A DNA stretch of 64,000 bases, taken from the IMG/VR virus record IMGVR_UViG_3300022226_000002, positions 1-64,000 of that record. One strand, 5' to 3'. The notes under the pieces were generated by a model. The model searched no databases. It saw nothing but the letters and a program-made list of their open reading frames with translations, and was not told the DNA's origin. Of the stretch, positions 39,091-46,796 are shown in pieces; positions within the stretch are counted from its first letter, which is position 1; each line of letters starts with the position of its first letter. The DNA comes from a virus. Made by a program: the position numbers and the translations under genes.

Positions 39091-39350
39091 TTATCCTCTC
39101 CTCCATTCTTCACCTGCTTTCGCAGTTCGATAAACGCGGCCGACGCCTTGTCCAGGCGATCTGTCACAGTTGCCTCTAGCTTCCCGAATTCCATGTGCAG
39201 CCGTTTCATGGCTTGGTCACGCTCTGATTCGCGGGTCTGCAAATCCTTGACCTGCTTCCGCAGCAACTCGATCGCCATCGACCGCAACTGTTCCCGATAG
39301 GCTTCGACCTGGCCCTTCAAGCGAGCGATTTCAAGGTCCTTCTCGTCCAT
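39087..39350 (-). CDS. Coiled-coil protein
   Basis: 87 residues. EIARLKGQVEAYREQLRSMAIELLRKQVKDLQTRESERDQAMKRLHMEFGKLEATVTDRLDKASAAFIELRKQV is one long coil. Start overlaps the preceding stop (TAATG). Possibly a structural partner of replication proteins. Confidence 0.6.
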   Translation of the reverse strand: MDEKDLEIARLKGQVEAYREQLRSMAIELLRKQVKDLQTRESERDQAMKRLHMEFGKLEATVTDRLDKASAAFIELRKQVKNGGEDK

Positions 39351-39757
39351 TAGTTTCCATATGCAAGCATGTCGCAGAGACGATTTGACTTAAGTAATCG
39401 CCCCCAAAATTCGCCTCTTTGAGCAGTAACCTCGCGGCACATATCGGCGACCGTAATTTTGGAACCCAATTCGCCCTTGGAAGACAACCACAATTCGTAC
39501 GCGCTCCATCCGAACCACAACTCAAGTTCGTCGACAGGTGGCGTTACGATCAAAGGAGACATAAATCCTAGAGCAACTAGACGCCGAGACAGCGGGACAA
39601 CTTCTGGACTCTCGTACAACTCACGCGGGTCAAGGTCGTAACCGCCAATCGTCAACTGATATGGATCGCCTCGGTTCAAGACAACATGCGTCGCACGGCG
39701 TAAAGCGTTTACAAGATCGGCCTCTGTATCGTCTTTGTGAACCATCAGTAAATTCAT
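39350..39757 (-). CDS. Hypothetical protein
   Basis: 135 residues. DDTEADLVNALRRATHVVLNRGDPYQLTIGGYDLDPRELYE then PPVDELELWFGWSAYELWLSSKG. No motif recognised. It overlaps the helicase stop by four bases. Confidence 0.55.
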   Translation of the reverse strand: MNLLMVHKDDTEADLVNALRRATHVVLNRGDPYQLTIGGYDLDPRELYESPEVVPLSRRLVALGFMSPLIVTPPVDELELWFGWSAYELWLSSKGELGSKITVADMCREVTAQRGEFWGRLLKSNRLCDMLAYGN

Positions 39758-41355
39758 CGTCTGCTCCTCAGATGCGGATACACAGCTTCCGGTGCGCGTT
39801 TCATGTCCGCCGAGTTATCGGGTAAATACTTCAAACCCTTGCGAGGCCATCGCCCCTGCTCACGCTGAAACATCGCCTTGCACCAGTTCAGCGTCTTCTT
39901 CTGTTTGTCGCGATTCTGAGCTTTGGAATTCCATCCGCGCGCGATGAAGACCCACTTAAGCCACGCTGCTTCTTCGCTGTCTTGATTCTTTTTCTTGCGC
40001 CTGCGAATCTCATCGGCCGGAACCGACCGAATGGAACCATCCTCGAACCGAATACGGCGAACTGACTTGGTGCCGACGTTCTCGCCGCAATTCGGGCATT
40101 TCCCTCCGACGCATTTCTGATAGGGTCTGAGTGCTTCTTTGCACATCGGGCACACCCATGGCTTGCGGGTAGCCCAGGACTCTCCACATGATTCGCACTT
40201 ATAGTTGCCGTCAATTGGTCCGTAAATGTCCTTGGAACCGCATTTTGGACAGCGAGTACCAGCTTTTCGCTCGTTGATCTCTTCGATGGTCTGGTCGTTA
40301 GTAATCTCACACCAGGGTGGGTCTTGATCCGGGTGAACCATGTGGCGCCACAGGTTTCCGGCGAAATCAATTACGACTGCTGACTCTTGACCTTCGTGTG
40401 GGCGTTTAATTCGCCCAAGTTTCTGCCAGTACACCCGAAATTGGTGAGTGGGCTGAAGGTCAATCAAACACTGTGCGATTGGCAAGTCGAGTCCTTCTCG
40501 GACCACATCCACGCCGAGCAGCATCTGGCAGTCTGTCTCTTTGAATTCGCTGAATGTGTCGTCTCGCTCATCCTGATGAGTTGTTCCGTCCACGATCTTC
40601 GCGGTAATGCCTTGAGTTATGGCAATCTTGTGGAACTGGTTGCACACCGCGCGATTCGGGAAAACCACCATCGTCTGCATGTGCCGATACGGTTCCCACT
40701 CCTTGAAGACGTCGCCGTACACGGTGCAGGATTCGACTCGTTGTCCAATCTCGTCCTGACTGGCGGACTTCAGGTTGATCCCACCCATATCGGGCTCGCT
40801 CGGCGCTAGATACGGGTATACTGGCAACAAGTGCCGCGCTTCAATCACTGCGGTATTCCGAATTGGCTCGATAACCACATCAAAATGGCCAATCTTCGAC
40901 CCTCCTGGTCCAACAGGAGTTGCCGTCAGCCCAAGGGCACGTACAGACGGGAATCGCTCTTTCAGCAACCTGCGGTAAGCGTCGTTCTCCTGGTGGGCTT
41001 CGTCGAGGATGATGAAGTCGGGCTGGTCGATCCCATGGAACTTGCGGCGCTTAAGCGTCTGGATGCTGGCAACTTGCACTGGGGCTTCATGGTCTTGGTC
41101 TTCGCTCCCCATAATGATGCCCGTGCGTATACCGGCCTGCTTACAGTGGTCACGGAGCTGGCGAACAATCTGGCGCCGGTTCGTAGCAATCAGGACTCGA
41201 TTGCCCTTGGATGCGGACTTCATTCCCATGTCGGCGATGACGACGCCCTTGCCGAATCCGGTCGGCGCTGTGGCGAGCACGCAACGATTCCTGCTGAACG
41301 CTTTGCGGATCTCGTCCTCAAATTCGACCTGTTGTGGGCGAAGCGTGTACGTCAT
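39754..41355 (-). CDS. SF2 helicase with C-terminal zinc ribbons
   Basis: 533 residues from the ATG at 41355 (ATGA overlap). Walker A ATAPTGFGKGVV at 29-39, motif II ILDEAHQEN at 116-124, motif III GLTATPVG at 142-149, and the ARGRI-like LGRIKRPHEGQ motif VI near 325. After the helicase core come three to four CxxC pairs (CPKCGSKD, CESCGES, CPMCKEA, CPNCGEN). A phage replication or recombination helicase of the UvsW/RecG-like SF2 class; which one is not decidable by eye. Confidence 0.85.
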   Translation of the reverse strand: MTYTLRPQQVEFEDEIRKAFSRNRCVLATAPTGFGKGVVIADMGMKSASKGNRVLIATNRRQIVRQLRDHCKQAGIRTGIIMGSEDQDHEAPVQVASIQTLKRRKFHGIDQPDFIILDEAHQENDAYRRLLKERFPSVRALGLTATPVGPGGSKIGHFDVVIEPIRNTAVIEARHLLPVYPYLAPSEPDMGGINLKSASQDEIGQRVESCTVYGDVFKEWEPYRHMQTMVVFPNRAVCNQFHKIAITQGITAKIVDGTTHQDERDDTFSEFKETDCQMLLGVDVVREGLDLPIAQCLIDLQPTHQFRVYWQKLGRIKRPHEGQESAVVIDFAGNLWRHMVHPDQDPPWCEITNDQTIEEINERKAGTRCPKCGSKDIYGPIDGNYKCESCGESWATRKPWVCPMCKEALRPYQKCVGGKCPNCGENVGTKSVRRIRFEDGSIRSVPADEIRRRKKKNQDSEEAAWLKWVFIARGWNSKAQNRDKQKKTLNWCKAMFQREQGRWPRKGLKYLPDNSADMKRAPEAVYPHLRSRR

Positions 41356-42158
41356 TTTAGCCCTTTCTTCCACGCATCCAGCGAGTTGAACAACTCCTTG
41401 GCAGCCTCAATCACACGGTCCCCCCGCTTCCCTGGGAACCGTTCCCGATACACGTCGATTCCAGCTGGGTTCCCATTCATCCACCGTCCAACGGTATCGG
41501 CCCAACCTTTCAGAACCTGCTGAACCTCCCACACCTCCTTCTCTCGGCCGGTTTTGGCTGTTATGGGCGGCGACTCCATGCCCGTGCTGGCGTCCGGACT
41601 GGCGCCGGCTGGAGCGGACGAACCGCCTTCCCCGCCGGCTGAAACGTCCGCATTACCCTGCGGAGGTTGATCTCCCACCTTACTGCTAGGCAATGGTGCA
41701 AATTGCACTTTTGGGGCCTTCCTCTCCGCAACCACATATTTGACTAACCGTATTGACACTCCGGCTTTAGAGGCAATCTCGGCCTGAGTCATCTTGTCGC
41801 CATTGTCCAGTAGCCACTCAACACAGGCCCGTTTGTCCGCGCGGCTCATGCGGAGCCCGTGGCGGTCGTTGGCGGTCATGCCGAAGATTCTGGCGTCCTT
41901 GACTGTGCCCTTGTGGACGCGACACGGAATGGAGCTCCGCTTGGCTCTCTGAGCCGCCAGAGTGCGGTGAAAGCCGTCGGCCACGAGGTAGTCGGTCCCA
42001 TCGTGGAACACGTCTAGAGGGCCGAAGGGCCATTCTCCATCGCTCTCGGCGATGAGATCAGCGTAATCCTCGACAACTTCTTCATCGATCGAGATTCGGC
42101 TTTGTGTTCCAGCATCGATTCTGATCGTGTCGACTGACAGAATCTGTGTTTTCGCCAT
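41352..42158 (-). CDS. ParB-like nuclease-domain protein
   Basis: 268 residues. QSRISIDEEVVEDYADLI, then DYLVADGFHRTLAAQRA at 57-72 with the GxHR motif of the ParB/Srx fold, then a helix-turn-helix near 122-142 (MTQAEIASKAGVSIRLVKYVV). The tail carries a Gly/Ser/Pro-rich linker before a helical end. Single-gene phage ParB-like proteins can be regulators or nucleases. Led by the structured leader at 42.17-42.25 kb. Confidence 0.8.
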   Translation of the reverse strand: MAKTQILSVDTIRIDAGTQSRISIDEEVVEDYADLIAESDGEWPFGPLDVFHDGTDYLVADGFHRTLAAQRAKRSSIPCRVHKGTVKDARIFGMTANDRHGLRMSRADKRACVEWLLDNGDKMTQAEIASKAGVSIRLVKYVVAERKAPKVQFAPLPSSKVGDQPPQGNADVSAGGEGGSSAPAGASPDASTGMESPPITAKTGREKEVWEVQQVLKGWADTVGRWMNGNPAGIDVYRERFPGKRGDRVIEAAKELFNSLDAWKKGLK

Positions 42159-42169
42159 CCGTTGGCCCC

Positions 42170-42249
42170 CAAAAAGAAAGAGCCTTGCCCCAACGACTGC
42201 TGCCGGATATCACGCCGGTCCCTTTCGGGAATCGCTGGGGCAAGGCTCT
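42170..42249 (-). promoter_or_regulatory. Structured leader with terminal U run
   Basis: Minus transcript: 14-bp perfect P1 (AGAGCCTTGCCCCA and complement) extended by GCGA/TCGT, enclosing TCCC-GAAA-GGGA (GNRA tetraloop) and CCGG-CGTGATAT-CCGG, i.e. a three-way junction, followed by TTTCTTTTT. It sits immediately before the ParB-like gene, so it could be a terminator or attenuator controlling the distal half of the operon. Confidence 0.65.
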
Positions 42250-42333
42250 CACCTTCTTAGCATCGAATTGTCGTGATATAGCCAGCATTGATCCGTCAAT
42301 CTAAAACAGACAGCTGCGACAAGTCAATCTGAA
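42250..42333. other. Short intergenic segment
   Basis: A TTGACG lies on the minus strand near 42.30 kb, but no well-spaced -10 follows. Nothing else seen. Confidence 0.35.
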
Positions 42334-42693
42334 TCATCTGACAGTCATCGGACCAGGGTATTTCAGACGCAACTTCAACACCCACGCTTGAACCAGTTCC
42401 GCCTGCTCAACCGTCACTTCACTGTCGTCGTAGAGCCACTCAGGAGTGGCCTTCCGTATCCAGTCCGAAACCTCTTCGCGAGTCAGATCCGGTTTATCGA
42501 TGTTTCCGTCTTTCCAGAGGTCGTACAGCCCGTCGGGACTCGCACACACAATCTCGTACTCGCGCAACCCTGGAACTGGTGACACAGCGAAAGCCACATC
42601 ACCAGGACGACTCATAATAAACAAGATTCCGTAACCCTTGTGGTTTTTAAGCTCTTCCAGTTTCTGGATTTGCTGTCTCGTCGTGTCGTTCAT
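42334..42693 (-). CDS. Hypothetical protein
   Basis: 119 residues from the ATG at 42693 with AGGAG. DTTRQQIQKLEELKNHKGYGILFIMSRPGDVAFAVSPVPGLREYEIVCASPDGLYDLWKDG; later DLTREEVSDWIRKATPEW. No family recognised. Alpha/beta appearance. Confidence 0.6.
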   Translation of the reverse strand: MNDTTRQQIQKLEELKNHKGYGILFIMSRPGDVAFAVSPVPGLREYEIVCASPDGLYDLWKDGNIDKPDLTREEVSDWIRKATPEWLYDDSEVTVEQAELVQAWVLKLRLKYPGPMTVR

Positions 42694-42785
42694 TATGATT
42701 TCTCCTAAAAAAACCCCGGCCGACCCCCCTCGTTTCCTGTGAGAGGCTATCCGCCGATGGGATCCGTGCGGTAGCCGGCCAGGGT

Positions 42786-42983
42786 TCATGGCTGCCTTTT
42801 TGTCGGCCGACCTTCATCCTGTGCTCGTTTGATAGCGTCCCGCACCTCCTTCCGATGAACTGACAGGTCCGAAGGCGCTGTGATGCCGAGACGCACTTTA
42901 TCGCCACGAATTTCGACGACCATGATTTCGATGTCGTCCCCGATGGTGATCACTTCATTCAGATGTCTGCTAAGCACGAGCAT
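42786..42983 (-). CDS. csrA: CsrA/RsmA-type translational regulator
   Basis: 65 residues beginning [25 protein letters not shown] with [17 protein letters not shown], the full CsrA signature: strand-swapped dimer core and the RxVHRxE RNA-contact motif. CsrA proteins bind GGA in 5' leaders and block or stabilise mRNAs. A phage copy may redirect host metabolism or control phage messages. Strong AAGGAG site. Confidence 0.9.
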   Translation of the reverse strand: MLVLSRHLNEVITIGDDIEIMVVEIRGDKVRLGITAPSDLSVHRKEVRDAIKRAQDEGRPTKRQP

Positions 42984-42995
42984 TTATGACTCCTT

Positions 42996-44195
42996 TCAAA
43001 TCCTTGTCGAAGTGGGGAGCGGAAGGTCTGTCCGGAGAGTGACAAGTTGACGAGTAATCTCCAATTTGCTTTGAAACTCAATCAACGCTTTCCGCTTGGC
43101 AGGCTTGATACGTTCGTCGTCTGCCTTGGCCGCCTGGATGGCCGCTTCCGCGGTGCCGAATTCCTTGATGAGATCAGCAGCGCCCTTCTCACCGACCCCG
43201 ACAGCACCCTTGATTCCATCGGTGGCGTCACCCATCAGACACTGGAACTCCACCCATTGTCCGGGGCGAATGCCGGTCGCCTCTGTGTGCTGCTTCGCGC
43301 TGAGCCACTTGTATTCGGGCAGCATGTCACCGCTGGTTTCGTCCTCGACCCACTCCACATCGAGCAACATGTTACACTTGTCGCTGAGGCATTGTTTGCA
43401 GTCCTTGTCTTGCGTCAGGAGCGTAACCCGGCCGTCGAACTGCTTGGCAAAACTGGCCATGCAATCGTCGGCTTCCTGCCCTTCAACCTGCACGCATGCG
43501 TACCCATGACCCTCGAGCAATTCATGCACAAGGTTCAATTGCTGGCCGAGTTCCGGGTCTTTCGGAGGGCGGTCCTTGTACTTCTCATCCCAACTCTCAG
43601 TTAGCTCCTTGCGGTGATTGACCTTGCTATCGAAACAACAGGCAACGTCGGTCAGGCCCTTGTCCTGCAGTCGTTCAGCTGTCCGCTGCACCCACGATGA
43701 CACTCCGACAGCCGCTTCAACGCCGGCTCCCGAGTACCAGAAGCGGTGCAGGAAGTAGTTCACGTCGACGGCCAGCAGCCACCGAGGCCGGTTGTCGTCA
43801 GCTCGTTCCTGTTGGTCGGCCTTGCGCGACTCGTCTGTAGTCAGGCCCTTGTCGACAATGTCTTCGAGCCGCTCGTGGCGATCTGAACGACCAGCGTTCC
43901 TCATATACTGCGAATAGGTCGCTTCGATCTCGCGGTCTTCCTCTTTTGGATAGGACTTACAAACGCCTGCCGCGCGAGTCACCATTCCTGGGCTTGCCCA
44001 CTCGGGCCAGACCTGGAAGTGCTTGTCTGGCCACCGCGATTCACAGTAGCGATAGAGGTCCCCAATCTGGAACATCACGTCGCGCTGCTGTTCGCAGAGC
44101 CCCCTGGCGTATGACTCGGCCATTTCCATTGTCATGCCACTGCAGTCCAGGAAACGCTTTCGCATTCGCGGTTGGGGTTGGGGTTGATCGCTCAT
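42996..44195 (-). CDS. 5'-3' exonuclease (FEN/PolI N-terminal type)
   Basis: 399 residues. Residues 1-130 are a novel extension with RMRKRFLDCSGMTMEMA and a Cys-rich end. From 138 the FEN fold: LLAVDVNYFLHRF (first Asp), VEGQEADDCMASFAKQF at 237-253, LLTQDKDCKQC at 259-269, and the helix-two-turn-helix MGDATDGIKGAVGVGEKGAADLIKEFG at about 325-351. Cleaves 5' ends or flaps during phage replication. The start ATG overlaps a tiny upstream frame. Confidence 0.9.
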   Translation of the reverse strand: MSDQPQPQPRMRKRFLDCSGMTMEMAESYARGLCEQQRDVMFQIGDLYRYCESRWPDKHFQVWPEWASPGMVTRAAGVCKSYPKEEDREIEATYSQYMRNAGRSDRHERLEDIVDKGLTTDESRKADQQERADDNRPRWLLAVDVNYFLHRFWYSGAGVEAAVGVSSWVQRTAERLQDKGLTDVACCFDSKVNHRKELTESWDEKYKDRPPKDPELGQQLNLVHELLEGHGYACVQVEGQEADDCMASFAKQFDGRVTLLTQDKDCKQCLSDKCNMLLDVEWVEDETSGDMLPEYKWLSAKQHTEATGIRPGQWVEFQCLMGDATDGIKGAVGVGEKGAADLIKEFGTAEAAIQAAKADDERIKPAKRKALIEFQSKLEITRQLVTLRTDLPLPTSTRI

Positions 44196-44254
44196 GGCTT
44201 TTTACCCTGTTGTGCGCCACGCACCTCGAAGAACTGGTCACGCATCCTGGTCAT
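44192..44254 (-). CDS. Possible 20-residue leader peptide
   Basis: ATG at 44254 opens MTRMRDQFFEVRGAQQGKKP with a TGA overlapping the exonuclease ATG (ATGA). The coupling is suggestive but there is no clear ribosome site. Confidence 0.3.
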   Translation of the reverse strand: MTRMRDQFFEVRGAQQGKKP

Positions 44255-44257
44255 TAC

Positions 44258-44461
44258 TTATTCCACCTTACTTCGCAACTCATCCAGTGCTACTTCCAAA
44301 GCCTCTCGCAGCGCGACGTGAGGAATGTAATCAGACATCCTCTCGAAGACATCACGCACGATTTGGTGCAGGTCTGGCCCTGATTCCCTGTGCATTGCTT
44401 CGCCAAGACCCCACTCCTCGCCCTTGTCGTACTCTACCGCAAACTCCAATGTGAATTTCAT
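44258..44461 (-). CDS. Small hypothetical protein
   Basis: 67 residues from the ATG at 44461 with GGAGACC. KFTLEFAVEYDKGEEWGLGEAMHRESGPDLHQIVRDVFERMSDYIPHVALREALEVALDELRSK: beta start then long helix. No family. Confidence 0.55.
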   Translation of the reverse strand: MKFTLEFAVEYDKGEEWGLGEAMHRESGPDLHQIVRDVFERMSDYIPHVALREALEVALDELRSKVE

Positions 44462-44474
44462 CGTATGGTCTCCT

Positions 44475-44957
44475 TCATGCTGTCTCCTCGGACAGCAGGA
44501 TCGTTGAGTCGTCGTACGGGTCAAACCCGACAAAGTCCACTCGCTCGAACTTACCCACCCGCTTCAGCCATGCAGCGATATCGTCGAGGATTGACGGTGG
44601 CCCCCATGCCGACTGAAACTTGATGGCGATAGGATTCCCGTCGCCACCGAGGGGAAACGCCTGCATGTCATACGTGCCCCACTTTGTCCCCCAGTTCTCG
44701 GCAGCCCAGTCATACCAACTCGTGTCATCACTGGCCGTCCTGATGATTGCGCCGTCTTCGCCCTTACGTTCCGTCCACACACTTGCTCTCGTGCCATCTG
44801 ACATGATTGCCGTGCCTGAATGGAGTTCCTCCGTGTGCTCGGGCATTGGCTTGACCACAGCACACAAGTTCGTGTCTTGGTGACGCTCATTGAAGTCGTC
44901 GCAGTCGAAGTCGTGCCCTGGTGAGCAAATTGCGATGGTTGTGTAGTGGTTTGGCAT
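44475..44957 (-). CDS. DUF1281/YubB-like ferredoxin-fold protein
   Basis: 160 residues. PNHYTTIAICSPG at the start, SWYDWAAENWGTKWGTYDMQAF in the middle, KFQSAWGPPSILDDIAAWL and FDPYDDSTILLSEE at the end match the YubB ferredoxin-like family found on plasmids and phages (P-N-x-x-x-N..WGTKW..F-x-T-A-W-x-P-P). Role unknown. AGGAG ribosome site. Confidence 0.75.
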   Translation of the reverse strand: MPNHYTTIAICSPGHDFDCDDFNERHQDTNLCAVVKPMPEHTEELHSGTAIMSDGTRASVWTERKGEDGAIIRTASDDTSWYDWAAENWGTKWGTYDMQAFPLGGDGNPIAIKFQSAWGPPSILDDIAAWLKRVGKFERVDFVGFDPYDDSTILLSEETA

Positions 44958-44959
44958 TT

Positions 44960-45103
44960 CTAGCTCCTCATCTCCACGGTGTTAAGTTTTCCGCAATTCG
45001 GGCACCCTTCCCACTCAGCTCGACGTGCCACGTAACTGCTCATGTGGATGCCGCAGTAGGTGCAGATGAAAGGCTTCAATTTGGGATCATGCTCGGTCAC
45101 CAT
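44960..45103 (-). CDS. Small zinc-ribbon protein, 47 residues
   Basis: ATG at 45103 behind GGAGGC. VTEHDPKLKPFICTYCGIHM, then SSYVARRAEWEGCPNCGKL: CxxC plus CxxC ribbon. Overlaps the end of the next gene by 17 bases. A clean minimal zinc ribbon. Confidence 0.65.
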   Translation of the reverse strand: MVTEHDPKLKPFICTYCGIHMSSYVARRAEWEGCPNCGKLNTVEMRS

Positions 45104-45317
45104 GCCAATTGCCTCCAGGATAGAAGCTGATATTCACAGCGAGCCCGATTCGCGGGTCGCCTTCCTCTTCGGTCCACTGGCCATCATCCCGCAACCAGAC
45201 GTCTGTTCCGTCTCGGACTCCGTGGATGAACGGCTTCTTGTGGTAGCCGAGTTGGTAGCAGAACGTGATTTTCGTGACGGGACTGGTATCTTCATTGTCC
45301 ATTGAATGTCGCACCAT
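45087..45317 (-). CDS. Small hypothetical protein
   Basis: 76 residues. MDNEDTSPVTKITFCYQLGYHKKPFIHGVRDGTDVWLRDDGQWTEEEGDPRIGLAVNISFYPGG: beta-rich, charged. No family. Its 5' end is antisense to a methyltransferase remnant. Confidence 0.5.
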   Translation of the reverse strand: MVRHSMDNEDTSPVTKITFCYQLGYHKKPFIHGVRDGTDVWLRDDGQWTEEEGDPRIGLAVNISFYPGGNWHGDRA

Positions 45318-45443
45318 TTCTTCGATTGTCTGCCGAGATGGCTTCCAACGTGGCAGCTCGTCGGCAACGCCATCGGAATCGAGATTGAAGAGCGCTACTG
45401 CGAGATAGCCGCGAACCGTTTACGTCAGAAGGTGCTGTTTTGA
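45306..45443 (+). pseudogene. Remnant of a DNA methyltransferase C-terminus
   Basis: Plus-strand frame, 45 codons after an in-frame stop, ending VGNAIGIEIEERYCEIAANR then LRQKVLF. This is the conserved C-terminal helix of SPPY-class DNA methyltransferases (G[RN]xxIGIE..xxYCxxAxxRL), without any catalytic domain. It lies in the gap between two leftward genes in reverse orientation, so an old methyltransferase gene was replaced and only its 3' end is left. Confidence 0.65.
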
Positions 45444-45446
45444 GAC

Positions 45447-45569
45447 TCACTTCCGATGCCATAACCCATCGGGGGCGGCCTCTCCTAGCTCACGAGCCTT
45501 CCTAAGAATCGATTCGTCGGGCTTGTGCAGCTCAACCGTCAGCTTCCCGTTCTTGAAATGGGGCTTCAT
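45447..45569 (-). CDS. Small basic protein, 40 residues
   Basis: ATG at 45569 behind GAAAGGACC. MKPHFKNGKLTVELHKPDES then ILRKARELGEAAPDGLWHRK. The K-x-G-K-(L/V)-x-V-E-L start resembles short proteins of phage replication modules. Overlaps the next gene by 38 bases. Function unknown. Confidence 0.55.
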   Translation of the reverse strand: MKPHFKNGKLTVELHKPDESILRKARELGEAAPDGLWHRK

Positions 45570-45744
45570 GGTCCTTCCTTTCTCGTATTCGTTTCCAAGT
45601 GCCAAGGTTATCAACGTGCCCGCCCGTGGAGTCTTCCAGGAAAGGGCCCGTAGGAGAGCCGGTCGTCGGGCTGATCGGGTCGCGGCCGCATTCGTGGTCG
45701 TGGCCCTCGCCTGTTTCGCTTCCGCAGATGGAGCAGTAGTTCAT
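45532..45744 (-). CDS. Small zinc-binding protein
   Basis: 70 residues; MNYCSICGSETGEGHDHECG gives a C-x2-C..H-x-H-x-C metal site. The rest is polar. GGAGTGAG ribosome site. Function unknown. Confidence 0.55.
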   Translation of the reverse strand: MNYCSICGSETGEGHDHECGRDPISPTTGSPTGPFLEDSTGGHVDNLGTWKRIRERKDHEAPFQEREADG

Positions 45745-45750
45745 CGGGAC

Positions 45751-46305
45751 TCACTCCTCAAAAGGAACATCTTCGTCAGGACCGTCCTTCAGCAGCTTCC
45801 AGCACGCATCTAACCACTCGCGGCACCAAGAACCGCGATCGGAATAGTCCACTTCCTCGCCAATGACGTGCTTGCACCACCCGCTGAAATGCTGTAATCG
45901 CTGCGGCCTGTCGAGTCCCGCCAGTTCCGCATTGTTAACCTTGGCGTACTTCAGCTTGAGCGAGTTTAGCTGGGCCGTGGTTACCACATCGTCCATCTCC
46001 TCGGCACAGGCGATGTCACCGGAAGCAAGGTAGCCCGCGAACGCCAAGGCACGCCCGACGGCGATGGTTTCCTGCTTCTCAAACTGTTTTTGCCGACCAC
46101 TGACCTTATCCATGGAATGGCCGGTAAAAGTCCCCTTTTTCGTGGTGACCCTCGCCGAAAAGATCACATGTCCCTCCTTAAATTCGCATGAGGTCTCGAT
46201 CTGGCACTGATCGTTGTCCTCGTGAAACGCCGCCGACCTGGCTGCTACCTTGGCGTATTGCACGCCCTTGCCAATCTCGATCGTTTCTACTTTGCGGTCA
46301 CTCAT
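45751..46305 (-). CDS. Putative single-strand annealing protein (ERF-like)
   Basis: 184 residues with GGAGGAG. The core KGTFTGHSMDKVSGRQKQFEKQETIAVGRALAFAGYLASGDIAC contains the E-T-x-A-x-GRALAFAGY signature shared by ERF and related phage recombinases; the first part, VQYAKVAARSAAFHEDN, fits as well. Would anneal DNA during recombination-dependent replication, with the exonuclease and helicase downstream in the operon. It could also be another DNA-binding family. Confidence 0.6.
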   Translation of the reverse strand: MSDRKVETIEIGKGVQYAKVAARSAAFHEDNDQCQIETSCEFKEGHVIFSARVTTKKGTFTGHSMDKVSGRQKQFEKQETIAVGRALAFAGYLASGDIACAEEMDDVVTTAQLNSLKLKYAKVNNAELAGLDRPQRLQHFSGWCKHVIGEEVDYSDRGSWCREWLDACWKLLKDGPDEDVPFEE

Positions 46306-46330
46306 GGCGGGTTTCTCCTCCGCGCATAAG

Positions 46331-46395
46331 AGCCCCCACGCCTGGGAGAAACCGCAGCAGCGCGAGCGAGCGCAAGAGCGACCAGGCGGGGGACT
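46331..46395 (-). promoter_or_regulatory. Leader hairpin in the early operon 5' UTR
   Basis: Minus transcript: AGTCCCC paired with GGGGGCT and GCCTGG paired with CCAGGC across a 36-base loop, between the promoter and the first gene. Not followed by U, so an mRNA leader structure, not a terminator. Confidence 0.5.
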
Positions 46396-46425
46396 CGAGA
46401 GTTCAAAGTAGCAGCGGTTTCTCTG

Positions 46426-46468
46426 GCGGTATTATTACCGCGCCTAACTAGGAATGTCAACACATTCC
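46426..46468 (-). promoter_or_regulatory. Early promoter flanked by two operator-like palindromes
   Basis: Minus strand: TTGACA, 17-bp spacer, TAATAA. The -35 lies within GGAATGT-GTTG-ACATTCC and the -10 within GCGGTA-ATAA-TACCGC, both perfect. A repressor at either site would block it. It fires leftward into the replication operon ending at 35.4 kb. Confidence 0.8.
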
Positions 46469-46505
46469 GGCAACTTTTTTCGCTAGTGAGGTGCGAAGGC
46501 TGTGG

Positions 46506-46796
46506 TCATCGCTTCTTAACCTCTGCTTCCAGCTGCTTTGTCAATTCCATGTTCTCTGTCAGCGACACCTCCAGCTTCTCCTGCGAGGTGGCCAGGTTGC
46601 GTATCGACGCATCGAGTTTGTCTTGCGTGCGGGTCAATCGGCTGTTCACTTCTTCGTGAACCTCCTCTAGTGTCGCACGCAGACTGAGGACGTGTCCCCG
46701 CATGTGAATTAGTACCAGGATGATGCAGACGTTGAACGTAACACTGATCAGCAGCATACCGCCCACTGAGATCATTTCGGTAGTAAACTCATTCAT
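46506..46796 (-). CDS. Membrane-anchored coiled-coil protein
   Basis: 96 residues; TM at about 9-32 (SVGGMLLISVTFNVCIILVLIHM), then HVLSLRATLEEVHEEVNSRLTRTQDKLDASIRNLATSQEKLEVSLTENMELTKQLEAEVKKR, a coil ending in the sequence echoed at 9.06 kb. Might be a spanin-like or receptor-associated membrane protein. ATGA coupling to the gene before it. Confidence 0.55.
   Translation of the reverse strand: MNEFTTEMISVGGMLLISVTFNVCIILVLIHMRGHVLSLRATLEEVHEEVNSRLTRTQDKLDASIRNLATSQEKLEVSLTENMELTKQLEAEVKKR

Noticed and set aside
42170-42249. Hammerhead-type ribozyme
   Set aside because: It has a three-way junction, but the CUGAUGA and GAAA core and a cleavage triplet are missing.
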